A DNA stretch of 64,000 bases from CAYYKK01 sp046351395 (lineage in GTDB: Bacteria > Myxococcota_A > Polyangia > Polyangiales > Polyangiaceae). The stretch is taken from contig JAXLYP010000030.1 of NCBI GenBank assembly GCA_046351395.1, positions 80,952-144,951 of the forward strand, in the 5' to 3' direction. Under the pieces are notes generated by a model. That model searched no databases. It worked only from the letters and a program-made list of their open reading frames with translations, and was not told where the DNA came from. The position numbers were made by a program, and so were the translations under genes. Below are positions 51,966-60,206 of the stretch, in pieces. The first letter of the stretch is position 1. The number at the start of each line of letters is the position of its first letter.

Positions 51966-52745
51966 CTACCGCGGGAACACGCCAGCGACCCATCCGATCC
52001 CGAAGGTCACGCCGATGGTTCCGTTCAGGCCGAGCCCCGCATCGGGGTAGGTCATGTGCCGGGTCTCGACGCACGCGACGAAGCCCAGGCCCACGCACGT
52101 CGAGCTCTGGATGAGGTGGACGACGCGCTCGCGGAAGACCGCGAGGTAGCCGAGGCGCGCGCTGAACGCCCCCGTCTTGAAGTCGGCGAGCGGGCCGATC
52201 TCCAACGCGCCGACGCGGTCCATCTCGAGCCGATCGACGCGGGCGTGGCTCGCGTCGAGCACGCCCCCGTGCGCTGCGATCTCGAAGTGCGTCGCCTCGA
52301 CGATGCCGTCGCCGCGCGGGTGGAACGTGTACCCGAGCGTCGCCGTCGGAAACTCGAACGCGTAGTACGCGGTGTAGGGATCCACTTCGACCGTCGCCGC
52401 GAGGCCGCCGCGCAGGAAGACGTGATGGGCCCCGTCGAACGCGGGCGCCCACCCGAGCTCCGAGGAGAGGTTGGCCTGTGCCGCGGCGCCGTCCGCGTTC
52501 CCGCCGACCGCGAGCGCGGCCGACGAGCTCACGATGAACGGCGCCGCCGGCTCACCGATCTCCACCGCCTGGAGCCGCGCGGAGATCCCGCCGGTCGTGC
52601 CCTCGTCGGTCGGCGTGGTTCCGTGATCGATCCACACACCGGCGACCCCGGCGACGTTCGGACCTCGCTCGAAGTGACACCCGGTCAGCGCGAGGCCGCA
52701 CGCGAGGAGGAGACGACGGTGCGGAGAGCGGACCCCGGCGGGCAC
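51966..52745 (-). CDS. Outer-membrane-type lipoprotein, beta-rich
   Basis: The protein has 259 residues from the GTG at 52745. The signal ends at ALTGC (about residue 23). The mature part consists of alternating amphipathic strands (AAFIVSS-like, LGYTFHPRGDG, FSARLGYLAVF, TIGVTFGIGWVAGVF) typical of a small beta-barrel or a beta-sandwich in the outer membrane. Two cysteines (STCVGLGFVAC) may pair. No named family is recognised. Confidence 0.72.
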   Translation of the reverse strand: MPAGVRSPHRRLLLACGLALTGCHFERGPNVAGVAGVWIDHGTTPTDEGTTGGISARLQAVEIGEPAAPFIVSSSAALAVGGNADGAAAQANLSSELGWAPAFDGAHHVFLRGGLAATVEVDPYTAYYAFEFPTATLGYTFHPRGDGIVEATHFEIAAHGGVLDASHARVDRLEMDRVGALEIGPLADFKTGAFSARLGYLAVFRERVVHLIQSSTCVGLGFVACVETRHMTYPDAGLGLNGTIGVTFGIGWVAGVFPR

Positions 52746-52911
52746 CGTCGCAGGCTACGCGCGTACCCGAGCGACTTCGACTCGGGGATTCTGCGACGTT
52801 CGTCCTCGGCGATCGAGCCCGCGTCTCCCGACGGATCGCGCTCCGCCGCCGCGCGCGAACGGCGCGTAGAACACCATGCGGCGCTCGAGTTGAGCTAGCC
52901 TTCCGCGCCGC

Positions 52912-54516
52912 ATGGCGCGCCCGAGCTTCCGCCGCACGTGGCTCTATCCGATGGGCGCCCTCGCGTTCATCGCCATCGCGATCGTCGCCACGTTGTACGC
53001 GATCGACGTGCACTGGACCGGCGGCCCCGCGGACAAGACGGGGCGCACGTATCAGTTCTTCTTCTTCGACGACAAGACCATCACGGACGCGGTCTCGGGC
53101 CTCGGCGCGATGGTCGCGGGCGTCCTCGGCCTCGTCGTCTCCGTCGTGTCCATCATCGTCCAGCTGTCCGCGGAGCGGTACACCGGCGTCACGGCGATGT
53201 TCCTCAAGGACCGCACGAACATCTCCGTGATGGCGTTCTACGTCATCGCGTGCGTGTGCGGCGTGTGGGTGAGCCTCTCGGTCCGGGAGTCGTTCGTCCC
53301 GCGCCTGACGGTCACGTTCATGCTGTGCACCGTCATGCTCGCGCTCGTCCTGATGGCGCCGTACTTCGCGTACGTGTTCCGCTTCCTCGAGCCGTCGCGG
53401 ATCGTGCACCGCATCCAGAGCGAGGCGAGCCGCACCGCGGCGCGCGGGGCGCGCGCGGGCGGCGAGGCGAGCGAGGCCGCCCAGGCGGTCACCCTGGGCG
53501 CGATGGAGGAGCTCACGGACATCACCTCGAACAGCATCTCCGGCAAGGACAAGATCATCGCGTCCAACGCGGTCGACGCGCTCAAGGATCTCGCGCTCCG
53601 CTACATCGCCCTGAAGAAGGACGTGCAGCCCGAGTGGTTCGCGATCGGCGCCGCGATCCGCGACAACCCCGACTTCGTCGCGATGGACCCCGAGTCGCTC
53701 GACGATCTCGAGAAGCTGCGGACGTGGTTCGAGTGGAAGATCATGCGGCAGTACCTCGGCATCTACAACGAGGCGCTCGGCCAGATGCGGGACATCGCGT
53801 ACCTCATCGCGATCGACACGCGGTACATCGGGGAGGCGGCCGCGGACAAGAAGGACAAGGCCGTCGTCGCGCTCGTGTTCCGGTACATGAACTCGTACAT
53901 CCGCGCGACGCTCAACGCGAAGGACGTGCGCACCGCGTACAACGTGTTCAATCAGTACCGGAAGCTCGTCGAGGCGATGCTGAAGAAGGGCATGGCGGAC
54001 GAGGCGGTCACCGCGGTCGGGTACATGCGCTACTACGCGCACGTGAGCTACGACCTCAAGCTGAGCTTCGTCACGGAGACGATCGCGTACGACGTGAGCT
54101 CGATCTGCCAGCTCGCGAACGAGCTCGGCGTGCCGGAAGAGGAGCAGATCCTGAAGGCGTTCCTCGACCTCGATCGGCCCACGTTCGAGCGCGCGCAGGA
54201 GAACGCGCTGAAGGGCGTGCGCAAGGCGCAGGTGAAGCTCGCGAGCTACTACATGTCCAAGAAATCCGCGGAGCGCGCGCGCCTCATCCGGGACGACATG
54301 ATGCACGAACCGCGGGAGCGCCTGCGCGCGATCCGGGACGAGCTCGTGCGCGTGGAGTCGAAGGACTTCTGGGAGATCAACGACCGAGGGCGCAACTTCG
54401 AGTTCATGCCGGAGCCGCAGCGCTCGGCGATGATCGAGTTCTTCAAGGGCTTCGAGGATCTGGACGCGGATCCGAGGGCGTCGAGCGCGGGCGCGGAGCC
54501 CGCGAAGTCCGCGTGA
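52912..54516 (+). CDS. DUF2254-like membrane protein
   Basis: This protein has 534 residues. Four hydrophobic helices lie at about residues 12-30, 58-83, 100-125 and 128-148 (for example GAMVAGVLGLVVSVVSIIVQLSAERYTG), followed by a long, charged, helical cytoplasmic domain with Tyr-rich segments. The loop SIIVQLSAERYTGVTAMFLKDRTNISVM resembles the core of DUF2254 proteins. The domain may sense or gate something at the inner membrane, but no function is known. The next gene begins at the shared TGATG, so they are coupled. Confidence 0.7.
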   Translation: MARPSFRRTWLYPMGALAFIAIAIVATLYAIDVHWTGGPADKTGRTYQFFFFDDKTITDAVSGLGAMVAGVLGLVVSVVSIIVQLSAERYTGVTAMFLKDRTNISVMAFYVIACVCGVWVSLSVRESFVPRLTVTFMLCTVMLALVLMAPYFAYVFRFLEPSRIVHRIQSEASRTAARGARAGGEASEAAQAVTLGAMEELTDITSNSISGKDKIIASNAVDALKDLALRYIALKKDVQPEWFAIGAAIRDNPDFVAMDPESLDDLEKLRTWFEWKIMRQYLGIYNEALGQMRDIAYLIAIDTRYIGEAAADKKDKAVVALVFRYMNSYIRATLNAKDVRTAYNVFNQYRKLVEAMLKKGMADEAVTAVGYMRYYAHVSYDLKLSFVTETIAYDVSSICQLANELGVPEEEQILKAFLDLDRPTFERAQENALKGVRKAQVKLASYYMSKKSAERARLIRDDMMHEPRERLRAIRDELVRVESKDFWEINDRGRNFEFMPEPQRSAMIEFFKGFEDLDADPRASSAGAEPAKSA

Positions 54517-55412
54517 TGCGCCCGATGGAGGTCGTCGACGATCGCGGGCGGAAGTACAAACTCCCGCACCCTCCGCGGCGCATCGTGTCCCTCGTGCCGA
54601 GCGACACGTACACGCTCTCCAAGCTCGGCGGGGCGGGCCTGCTCGTGGGGCGCACGCGGTACTGCGTCGAGCCCGCGGAGGTCGCGCGCGTCGAGGAGGT
54701 CGGCGGCACGAAGGATCCGGACGTCGATCGGATCATCGCGCTCGCGCCCGACCTCGTGCTGATGAACAAGGAGGAGAACACGGAGCGCGCGGTGGAGCGC
54801 CTGGAGGAGGCGCGGATCCGCGCGTTCGTCACGTTCCCGCGGCGCCTCGAGGACGGGATCGCCCTCGTGTCGCGGCTCGCGCGCATGCTCGGCGACCCGA
54901 CGCCCGAGACGAAGGCGATCGTCCGGGACACGTACCGCGCGAAGCAGGCGATCGAGGCGCGCCCGGCGGACGCGCCGAGGCTCCGCGTGTTCGTCCCGAT
55001 CTGGATGGATCCGCTGATGACGGTCCACGCGGACACGTACATCTCGGCGGTCCTCGCCGCGCTGGGCGCGGACAACGTGTTCGCGGATCGCCGTCGCGCG
55101 TATCCGCTCGCGGCGGATCTCGGGGAGGCCGCGCCGACCGATTCGGCGAAGCTCGAGGGCCGGGACACGCGCTACCCGCGCGTGACGATGGCGGAGGTGG
55201 AGAGCCGAGCGCCGGACGTGATCCTCCTGCCGAGCGAGCCGCACGCGTTCAGCGAGGCGGATCGCGCCGCGTTCCTGTCGACGAACACGCCCGCGGCGAA
55301 GAGCGGCCGCGTGCACCTCGTCGACGGCCGGGACCTGATGTGGCCGGGGCTCCGGAGCCTCGATGGCCTCGATCGCCTCCGGGCGATCCTCTGGCCCGCG
55401 GCGAACGCCTGA
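54516..55412 (+). CDS. BtuF-like helical-backbone metal/cobalamin-binding protein without signal peptide
   Basis: This 298-residue protein matches the Peripla_BP_2 family: RRIVSLVPSDTYTLSKLGGAGLLVGRTRYC at the start, VGGTKDPDVDRIIALAPDLVL and VESRAPDVILLPSEPHAF further on. Family members bind cobalamin, haem or siderophores for ABC import. Here the start is ATG at 54516 (GTG 54513 alternative) and no signal peptide precedes the domain, so it appears cytoplasmic. No permease or ATPase genes are nearby. It is coupled to the DUF2254-like gene, so it could serve a sensing role with it (inference). Confidence 0.87.
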   Translation: MRPMEVVDDRGRKYKLPHPPRRIVSLVPSDTYTLSKLGGAGLLVGRTRYCVEPAEVARVEEVGGTKDPDVDRIIALAPDLVLMNKEENTERAVERLEEARIRAFVTFPRRLEDGIALVSRLARMLGDPTPETKAIVRDTYRAKQAIEARPADAPRLRVFVPIWMDPLMTVHADTYISAVLAALGADNVFADRRRAYPLAADLGEAAPTDSAKLEGRDTRYPRVTMAEVESRAPDVILLPSEPHAFSEADRAAFLSTNTPAAKSGRVHLVDGRDLMWPGLRSLDGLDRLRAILWPAANA

Positions 55413-55451
55413 CGCACGCGTTCGCGCCCGAGGCGTTGCCGCTTCAGCGCA

Positions 55452-56579
55452 TCACCGCGCGCACTCCGCGAGCGCGAGGCCCGAGAAGCCGGTGGCGGCG
55501 TCGCTCATCAGGAGGTGCGAGAGCGCTTGATCCCGGTTCGGCGAGCGTGAAGGGAGCGCGCCGTCCTCCGCTTGGTGGTCGGCGAGCCACGTGAGCGCGC
55601 GGCGGCGCGCCGCGATCGCGCGCTCCTCGGGCGCGCGGCAGAGCCCGAGCACGGCGACGGCCGTCGGGAGCGCGTCCGCGTCGTCGAGCGCGCCTCGCGC
55701 GCCCTCGATCCCGAGGCCATGCCATGACCACGCGCCGTCCGCGCGCTGCGCGTCGAGCGTCGCGCCGAGCCACGCCGCGCGACGCTCGGGAGTCGCGCCC
55801 CCGACGTCGCCGATCGACCAGACGACGAACGCGCGGTCGAAGAGGGGCTCGTCGCCGCTCGCCAGACGCTCGTCGAGGAACGCGCGGAGCTTCTCCACGT
55901 GGGCCGACTCGGCGCCCGGGAGCGGACCCACGAGGCCGACGGCGCGCGCCGCGATCGCGGCGCCGATCGCGGGCGCCCCGTCCTCGAACGGCTCGAGGCC
56001 GAAGTCGAGCCAGTCGAAGCCGCCGTCCGCGCGTTGCATGGACCACATGGCGTCGAACGCGGCGCGCGCCTCGGCGGAGCGGTCGTGGGCGCCGCGCGCT
56101 CGATCGATCGCCGCGAGCGACGCCGCGTCGAGGACCGCCTCCGTCGCGAGCGACGATCGCGCGCGCTCGCTCCCCTTCGCGCCGTAGTACGGCTCCGCCT
56201 CGGCCCACGAGGGCGTGCCGTTCAAGCGGCCCGCCACGGCGACCCGCAGGCGCGCGAGCGCGGGCGAGTCCTTCGAGAGCGCGCCGTGCGCGAGCGCCGC
56301 CGGCATCGCGGTGTGGCACGTCATCGCGCAGGCGAAGTGGTTCCCGACTTGCGGGGTGTGCTCCATCCAGTCCGAGAGCCGGGCGTCCACGCGCTCGAGG
56401 AGCCGATCACCGCGAAAAGACGCGACGAACGGCGCCTCCAAGCGCGTCACGCTCGGCTCCGCGACGATGGACGCCGCGGCGCTCGCGCCGACCCGCGCGC
56501 GCTGCGCCATCCCCGCGTCACACCCGAAGATCGCCGCGAGCGCGACGGTCCCACCCACGATGAACGCACCTCGACGCAC
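55452..56579 (-). CDS. Lipoprotein with squalene-cyclase-like toroid repeats and a CxxxCH motif
   Basis: The protein has 375 residues from a GTG at 56579. The signal ends at IFGC (about 20). The body has repeated motifs QRADGGFDWLDFGLEP, AQRADGAWSWHGLGI and DHQAEDGALP: the QxxDGxW-like repeats of alpha/alpha toroids such as squalene cyclase. Near residue 85-95 is HFACAMTCHTAMP. Related proteins in other bacteria carry a CxxCHT (c-type haem) motif at this place; here the spacing is CxxxCH, so haem binding is uncertain. It lacks the DxDD catalytic motif of cyclases and is probably a binding protein. Confidence 0.72.
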   Translation of the reverse strand: MRRGAFIVGGTVALAAIFGCDAGMAQRARVGASAAASIVAEPSVTRLEAPFVASFRGDRLLERVDARLSDWMEHTPQVGNHFACAMTCHTAMPAALAHGALSKDSPALARLRVAVAGRLNGTPSWAEAEPYYGAKGSERARSSLATEAVLDAASLAAIDRARGAHDRSAEARAAFDAMWSMQRADGGFDWLDFGLEPFEDGAPAIGAAIAARAVGLVGPLPGAESAHVEKLRAFLDERLASGDEPLFDRAFVVWSIGDVGGATPERRAAWLGATLDAQRADGAWSWHGLGIEGARGALDDADALPTAVAVLGLCRAPEERAIAARRRALTWLADHQAEDGALPSRSPNRDQALSHLLMSDAATGFSGLALAECAR

Positions 56580-56621
56580 GACCCTACGACGCTCGGGTCG
56601 CCCGCACCGTTAACCAGCCGC

Positions 56622-57344
56622 TCACAGGACCTCGGACGGATCGTCGTGGGCGTGCGACGCCGCCTTGGCAGACGGCGTAGCGGACGCAGGCGCCTTCGGC
56701 GTCGCGCTCGCTGGTCCGCGCTCTCGAGCCTTCGTCGAGGGCGCCGCGGACGCGCTCGGCGCCCCGGAGGCGCTCCGCTCCGCGGGGGTGCCTCCGCCGG
56801 ACTCGACGGGATCGGGGTCGTCGGGCATGACCTCGACGTCGACGGGCGGGACGGGGATGCAGGGCATGAGCGGCGCCGGCGTGGACGCGCTAGGTGGCGC
56901 CCACGGCGTGCGCACCTCGGGCGTGGATGACTTCCCGATCCAGTAGCCCGTGAGCGAGGCGCCGACGACGACCGCCGCGAACGCTGCGAGCTGCGCGGGG
57001 CTCGCGCCCGACCGGAGGTTCGGCGGCGGCTTGGGGGTCGGCCCCCGAAGAGGGGCGGAGGCCCGATCGGCGGTCGCGACAGGAGGACCGCTGCCCGGAC
57101 GCTGCGCGTCTGCGTTCGCTCTCGCGGCCGGCGGTGTCGAGACGCGCGCGTGCGGTCTCTGCGCGGCGTCGACGAACGCGAGGAACGCCTCTTCGCTCGA
57201 CCCCCGCGTCGGGGTCGACCCCGAGGGTCGCGGCGGAGTCGAGTCGGTGCGCGGCGCGGGCGGCGGCGGGGCGCCGATCCCCTGCACGGTCTCCTTGATG
57301 GGAGCGCTCGAAGGCGGGGGCGGCGGACGGTCGGAGGCGGACAC
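56622..57344 (-). CDS. Low-complexity, single-pass membrane protein
   Basis: This 240-residue protein has Pro/Ser/Thr/Ala-rich N- and C-terminal parts around one hydrophobic segment (PAQLAAFAAVVVGASLTGYWIG, about residues 118-139). No folded domain is recognised. It starts at a GTG (57344) 18 bp after the P450 stop on the same strand, so it may be cotranscribed with the P450. Such proteins are common next to regulatory kinases in this group, but none is near. Coding is supported by strong third-position GC and consistent frame. Confidence 0.62.
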   Translation of the reverse strand: MSASDRPPPPPSSAPIKETVQGIGAPPPPAPRTDSTPPRPSGSTPTRGSSEEAFLAFVDAAQRPHARVSTPPAARANADAQRPGSGPPVATADRASAPLRGPTPKPPPNLRSGASPAQLAAFAAVVVGASLTGYWIGKSSTPEVRTPWAPPSASTPAPLMPCIPVPPVDVEVMPDDPDPVESGGGTPAERSASGAPSASAAPSTKARERGPASATPKAPASATPSAKAASHAHDDPSEVL

Positions 57345-57362
57345 GCGACGACGGCTCCTACC

Positions 57363-58706
57363 TCAGTTCGGTCGCGGCAGCTGCCGCACTGGAAGCCCCT
57401 CTGCGACCGCGAAGGTGATGCCCCTCCGGACGAGCTTCGGCCGGTATCCCGGCGCGAGCTCGAGCCGCGTCCGCTCGAGGATCCGGGCGAGCACTTCCTT
57501 CATCTCGAAGAGCGCGAACGCGAGCCCGATGCAGCGTCGTACGCCTCCTCCGAACGGCAGGAAGTCGTAGGGGTTGGGCTTCCACCCGACGAAGCGCTCG
57601 GGATCGAACCGGTCCGGATCCTTCCACACGGCCGGGTTGCGCTGTGTGAGCCAGATGCTGGGGGCGAGCACGGTGCCCGCGGGGTAGCGGCGGCCTCCGA
57701 CCGTGGCCGGCGCCATCAACTTGCGCCCCACGAGCGGGACGACGGGGTGCAAGCGCAGGCTCTCGCGCACGACCGCCTCGGCGTAGACGTCCCCGCCCGA
57801 AGCGAGCTCGCGACGCAGCTTCTCGAGGGCCGCGGGGTGCTGAAGCAGCTCGAGCATCGTCCACGTGAGCGCCGTGGCGGTCGTCTCGTGGCCGGCGACG
57901 AGGAGCGTCTTCATCTCGGACACGAGCGCCTCGTCGTCGAGCGCCCTGCCCTCGGGATCGCGCGCGGCGAGGAGGAGCGACAGCACGTCCTCGCCCTCGG
58001 CCGCGCTCGCGCGGCGCGCGCGGATCTCGTGCAGGATGAGCGCGTCCACCTGATCGATGACGCGCTTGAAGCTCGCCCAGGGCGAGAGGCGCCCGAGCCG
58101 GTCGTGAAGATCCTGCCAGCGGAGCGTCCCCTCCGGCCCCACCAAGAGGAGGAGGCCCGGGTGCTCGCCGAACGACAGCATCCGGACGAGCGCGTCTCGC
58201 AGCCGCGCCTTCGTCGCGCCCTCCTCGACACCGAACACGGCGCGGAGGATCACGTCGAGCGTGATGTCCTGCATTTCGCGGTGGAACGAGAACGTCGCGC
58301 GGGGATCGGTGGGCCATCGCTCGATCGCCCGATCCGCAGCCTCGCGCATGACGCGCGCGTAGGCCTGCATGCGCTCGCCGTGGAACGCCGGCATCATGAG
58401 GCGGCGCTCCTGCATGTGACGCTCGCCGTCGAGGAGGAGCAGCGAGCTCTTCCCGAGGATCGGTCGGAGGACGATGTTCGCGCTCCCGGCGTGGAACACC
58501 TCCGGATCGCCCGTGAAGACCTCCTTGATGTCGCTCGGGTTCGAGAGGATGACGAGGCGCGGAAGCCCCGCGAGCTGCATCGTGAACGTGTCTCCGAACT
58601 GGGCCCGCGCCGACTCGAGATACGAGATGGGCCGGAACACCCACGACGCCGACTGCAGAATGGGCCACATCTTCGGTCCCGGCGGGAGGCTCTCGGTCGT
58701 CGTCAT
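57363..58706 (-). CDS. Cytochrome P450
   Basis: The enzyme has 447 residues, normal for a bacterial P450. It has the I-helix LVAGHETTATALTW, the ExxR motif in VVRESLRLHP, the PERF region DPDRFDPERFVG, and the haem-binding loop PFGGGVRRCIGLAFA, with Cys about residue 392. It would hydroxylate or oxidise a hydrophobic substrate, needing ferredoxin or flavin partners that are not encoded here. The neighbouring genes do not form a clear biosynthetic cluster. The ATG at 58706 begins a typical proline-rich P450 N-terminus (SLPPGPKMWPILQ). Confidence 0.95.
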   Translation of the reverse strand: MTTTESLPPGPKMWPILQSASWVFRPISYLESARAQFGDTFTMQLAGLPRLVILSNPSDIKEVFTGDPEVFHAGSANIVLRPILGKSSLLLLDGERHMQERRLMMPAFHGERMQAYARVMREAADRAIERWPTDPRATFSFHREMQDITLDVILRAVFGVEEGATKARLRDALVRMLSFGEHPGLLLLVGPEGTLRWQDLHDRLGRLSPWASFKRVIDQVDALILHEIRARRASAAEGEDVLSLLLAARDPEGRALDDEALVSEMKTLLVAGHETTATALTWTMLELLQHPAALEKLRRELASGGDVYAEAVVRESLRLHPVVPLVGRKLMAPATVGGRRYPAGTVLAPSIWLTQRNPAVWKDPDRFDPERFVGWKPNPYDFLPFGGGVRRCIGLAFALFEMKEVLARILERTRLELAPGYRPKLVRRGITFAVAEGLPVRQLPRPN

Positions 58707-58863
58707 CGGGGACCCACCATACGTGGGGCAAAGCGCCGCGCAACGCCCATCGCGCCGTGGCGATCGAGGCGAGCCTCCTCAGGGTGTGCGTGGTCTTACG
58801 AAAGAAAACGCACGCCTTACGGGCATGAGATGCGTGGATCGACGGTTGCTCCACCCGGCAGCC

Positions 58864-58893
58864 CTCGCCGTCGTTCCACGGCGAGACAGGAGG
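58864..58893 (+). promoter_or_regulatory. Hairpin directly upstream of a strong ribosome site
   Basis: CTCGCCGT (58864-58871) and ACGGCGAG (58878-58885) pair perfectly around a 6-nt loop, immediately followed by ACAGGAGG (58886-58893). The hairpin therefore abuts the Shine-Dalgarno of the small gene at 58899. It could limit or tune translation initiation; no riboswitch family is recognised. Confidence 0.4.
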
Positions 58894-58898
58894 TAGCG

Positions 58899-59111
58899 AT
58901 GGTGAAGCAGCTCCAGGTCGACCCCGCCCCCCTCTCCGTTCCTGAGGACCGCAACGGATACACGCACAGCACCTCCGGACCGCTGAAGCCGGTCACGCAG
59001 GGCGAGCGCGCGTTCCTCGATTCGATGCGACGGCGGCACTCCGATCCGTCGAAGCTCGCGAAGATCGAGGCGCGCATGGAAGACGACCGGCGAAACCCCG
59101 CGTTCTTCTGA
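58899..59111 (+). CDS. Small protein of 70 residues, function unknown
   Basis: A short gene with an excellent AGGAGG ribosome site 5 bp upstream of its ATG, which is the main reason for calling it. The N-terminal half is Pro-rich and polar (VKQLQVDPAPLSVPEDRNG); the C-terminal half, LDSMRRRHSDPSKLAKIEAR, is a basic helix. No cysteines or signal peptide. It stands alone between the divergent P450 and the ohrR gene (convergent). The hairpin next to its ribosome site hints at post-transcriptional control. Confidence 0.75.
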   Translation: MVKQLQVDPAPLSVPEDRNGYTHSTSGPLKPVTQGERAFLDSMRRRHSDPSKLAKIEARMEDDRRNPAFF

Positions 59112-59141
59112 GCGCGCGCGCCGCGGACCGCCCTTCGAGGG

Positions 59142-59585
59142 TCAATCGCCTTCGAGGGTGCACGTGAGCTCGGTGAGCGCGTCCCGCAGCTTCACGAGCT
59201 CCTTCCATCGACCGGGCGACGCGTCGACGCCGAGGCGGCAGCCGATCGCCGCGGGGACCTTCTCCGCCTTTCGCTCGAGGCGCTTGCCCGCGGCGCTGAG
59301 CTGAATGCGGACCACGCGCTCGTCCTCGGTCGAGCGCGCGCGCGTGACGAGGCCGAGCGCCTCGAGGCGCCGGAGCAGCGGCGTCAAGGTGCCGGAGTCG
59401 AGCCCGAGGCGCTCCCCGAGCTCGCTCACGGTCCGATCGTCCTCCTCCCAGAGCAGGAGCATGACGATGTATTGCGGGTACGTGAGGCCGAGCTCGGCGA
59501 GGATGGGTCCGTACGCGCGAGTCACCGCGCGGGACGCGGCGTAGAGCGCGAAGCAGAGCTGATCGTCGAGCTTCGGCGCGGCCAC
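59142..59585 (-). CDS. ohrR: OhrR-type MarR-family peroxide sensor
   Basis: This 147-residue repressor has the winged-helix of MarR proteins (RTVSELGERLGLDSGTLTPLLRRLEALGLVTR) with a basic wing (DERVVRIQLSAAG). The N-terminal LDDQLCFALYAASRA carries Cys11 at the position of the reactive Cys that senses organic hydroperoxides in OhrR. It is 1 nt downstream of ohr on the same strand, so the two are one operon controlled by the palindrome at 60034-60060. A second regulatory Cys (C-terminal) appears as CTLEGD near the end. Confidence 0.93.
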   Translation of the reverse strand: MAAPKLDDQLCFALYAASRAVTRAYGPILAELGLTYPQYIVMLLLWEEDDRTVSELGERLGLDSGTLTPLLRRLEALGLVTRARSTEDERVVRIQLSAAGKRLERKAEKVPAAIGCRLGVDASPGRWKELVKLRDALTELTCTLEGD

Positions 59586-59586
59586 G

Positions 59587-60024
59587 TCAGGCGACCTTCA
59601 CGTCGACCGCGATGTTGCCTCGGGTCGCGTTCGAATAGGGGCATACGCCGTGCGCCTCGGCGACGAGCGCCTCCGCCTCCGCGCGCGGGAGCTCCGGGAT
59701 ATGCGCCACGAGCTCGACCGCGAGGCCGAAGCCGCCGCTCGCGACGGGGCCGATGCTCACGCTCGCGTCGATCGCGACGGGTCCGGTGACGATCTTCTTC
59801 ATGCGCGCGACGTGGGCCACCGCGCTGCCGAAGCAGGCGGAGTAACCCGCGGCGAAGAGCTGCTCGGGGTTCGTGCCCGCGGCGCCGAGTCCGCCGAGCC
59901 CCTTTGGCATCGCGAGGGCCACGTCGAGCGCGCCATCGTCCGTTCGCGCGCGACCTTCTCGGCCGGCGGAAGCGGTGGCGTGGGCGGTGTACAGCGTCTT
60001 GAGGAGGGGGGTCACGGTGCTCAT
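59587..60024 (-). CDS. ohr: Organic hydroperoxide resistance protein
   Basis: This 145-residue OsmC/Ohr-family peroxidase reduces organic hydroperoxides. It has the two reactive cysteines: Cys64 in YSACFGSAV and Cys128 in GVCPYSNATRGN, and the conserved Arg/Glu network (GREGRARTDDG, NPEQLF). The start ATG at 60024 is preferred because an upstream in-frame extension would run into the operator. It heads the ohr-ohrR operon. Reduction likely uses lipoylated proteins, as known for this family. Confidence 0.95.
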   Translation of the reverse strand: MSTVTPLLKTLYTAHATASAGREGRARTDDGALDVALAMPKGLGGLGAAGTNPEQLFAAGYSACFGSAVAHVARMKKIVTGPVAIDASVSIGPVASGGFGLAVELVAHIPELPRAEAEALVAEAHGVCPYSNATRGNIAVDVKVA

Positions 60025-60033
60025 GGGCAACAT

Positions 60034-60060
60034 ATTGTACACGATTAGATTGTGTGCAAT
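60034..60060. promoter_or_regulatory. OhrR operator palindrome
   Basis: Half-sites ATTGTACACGAT (60034-60045) and ATTGTGTGCAAT (60049-60060) are separated by TAG. The right half reversed is ATTGCACACAAT, matching the left in 10 of 12 positions. It lies 10 bp upstream of the ohr start, in the only strongly AT-rich stretch nearby, and resembles known OhrR boxes. Repression would be relieved when OhrR is oxidised. Confidence 0.78.
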
Positions 60061-60206
60061 CTATTTTGGAGGACATCGGCAACACCCCGTCGCTCGCGAG
60101 GGGGCTGCCCACGAGCACCCGTCCCATCCCCCGGTGGCCCACGTCTGCCGTGGGTCGTCTCGGGAACGATCGTCGAGGGCCGCTCGGGGTGTCGAGCGGC
60201 GCAGCT

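Noticed and set aside
57363..58706. P450 plus neighbours as a natural-product gene cluster
   Set aside because: No polyketide, peptide or terpene synthase is present nearby; the toroid lipoprotein lacks cyclase catalytic residues.
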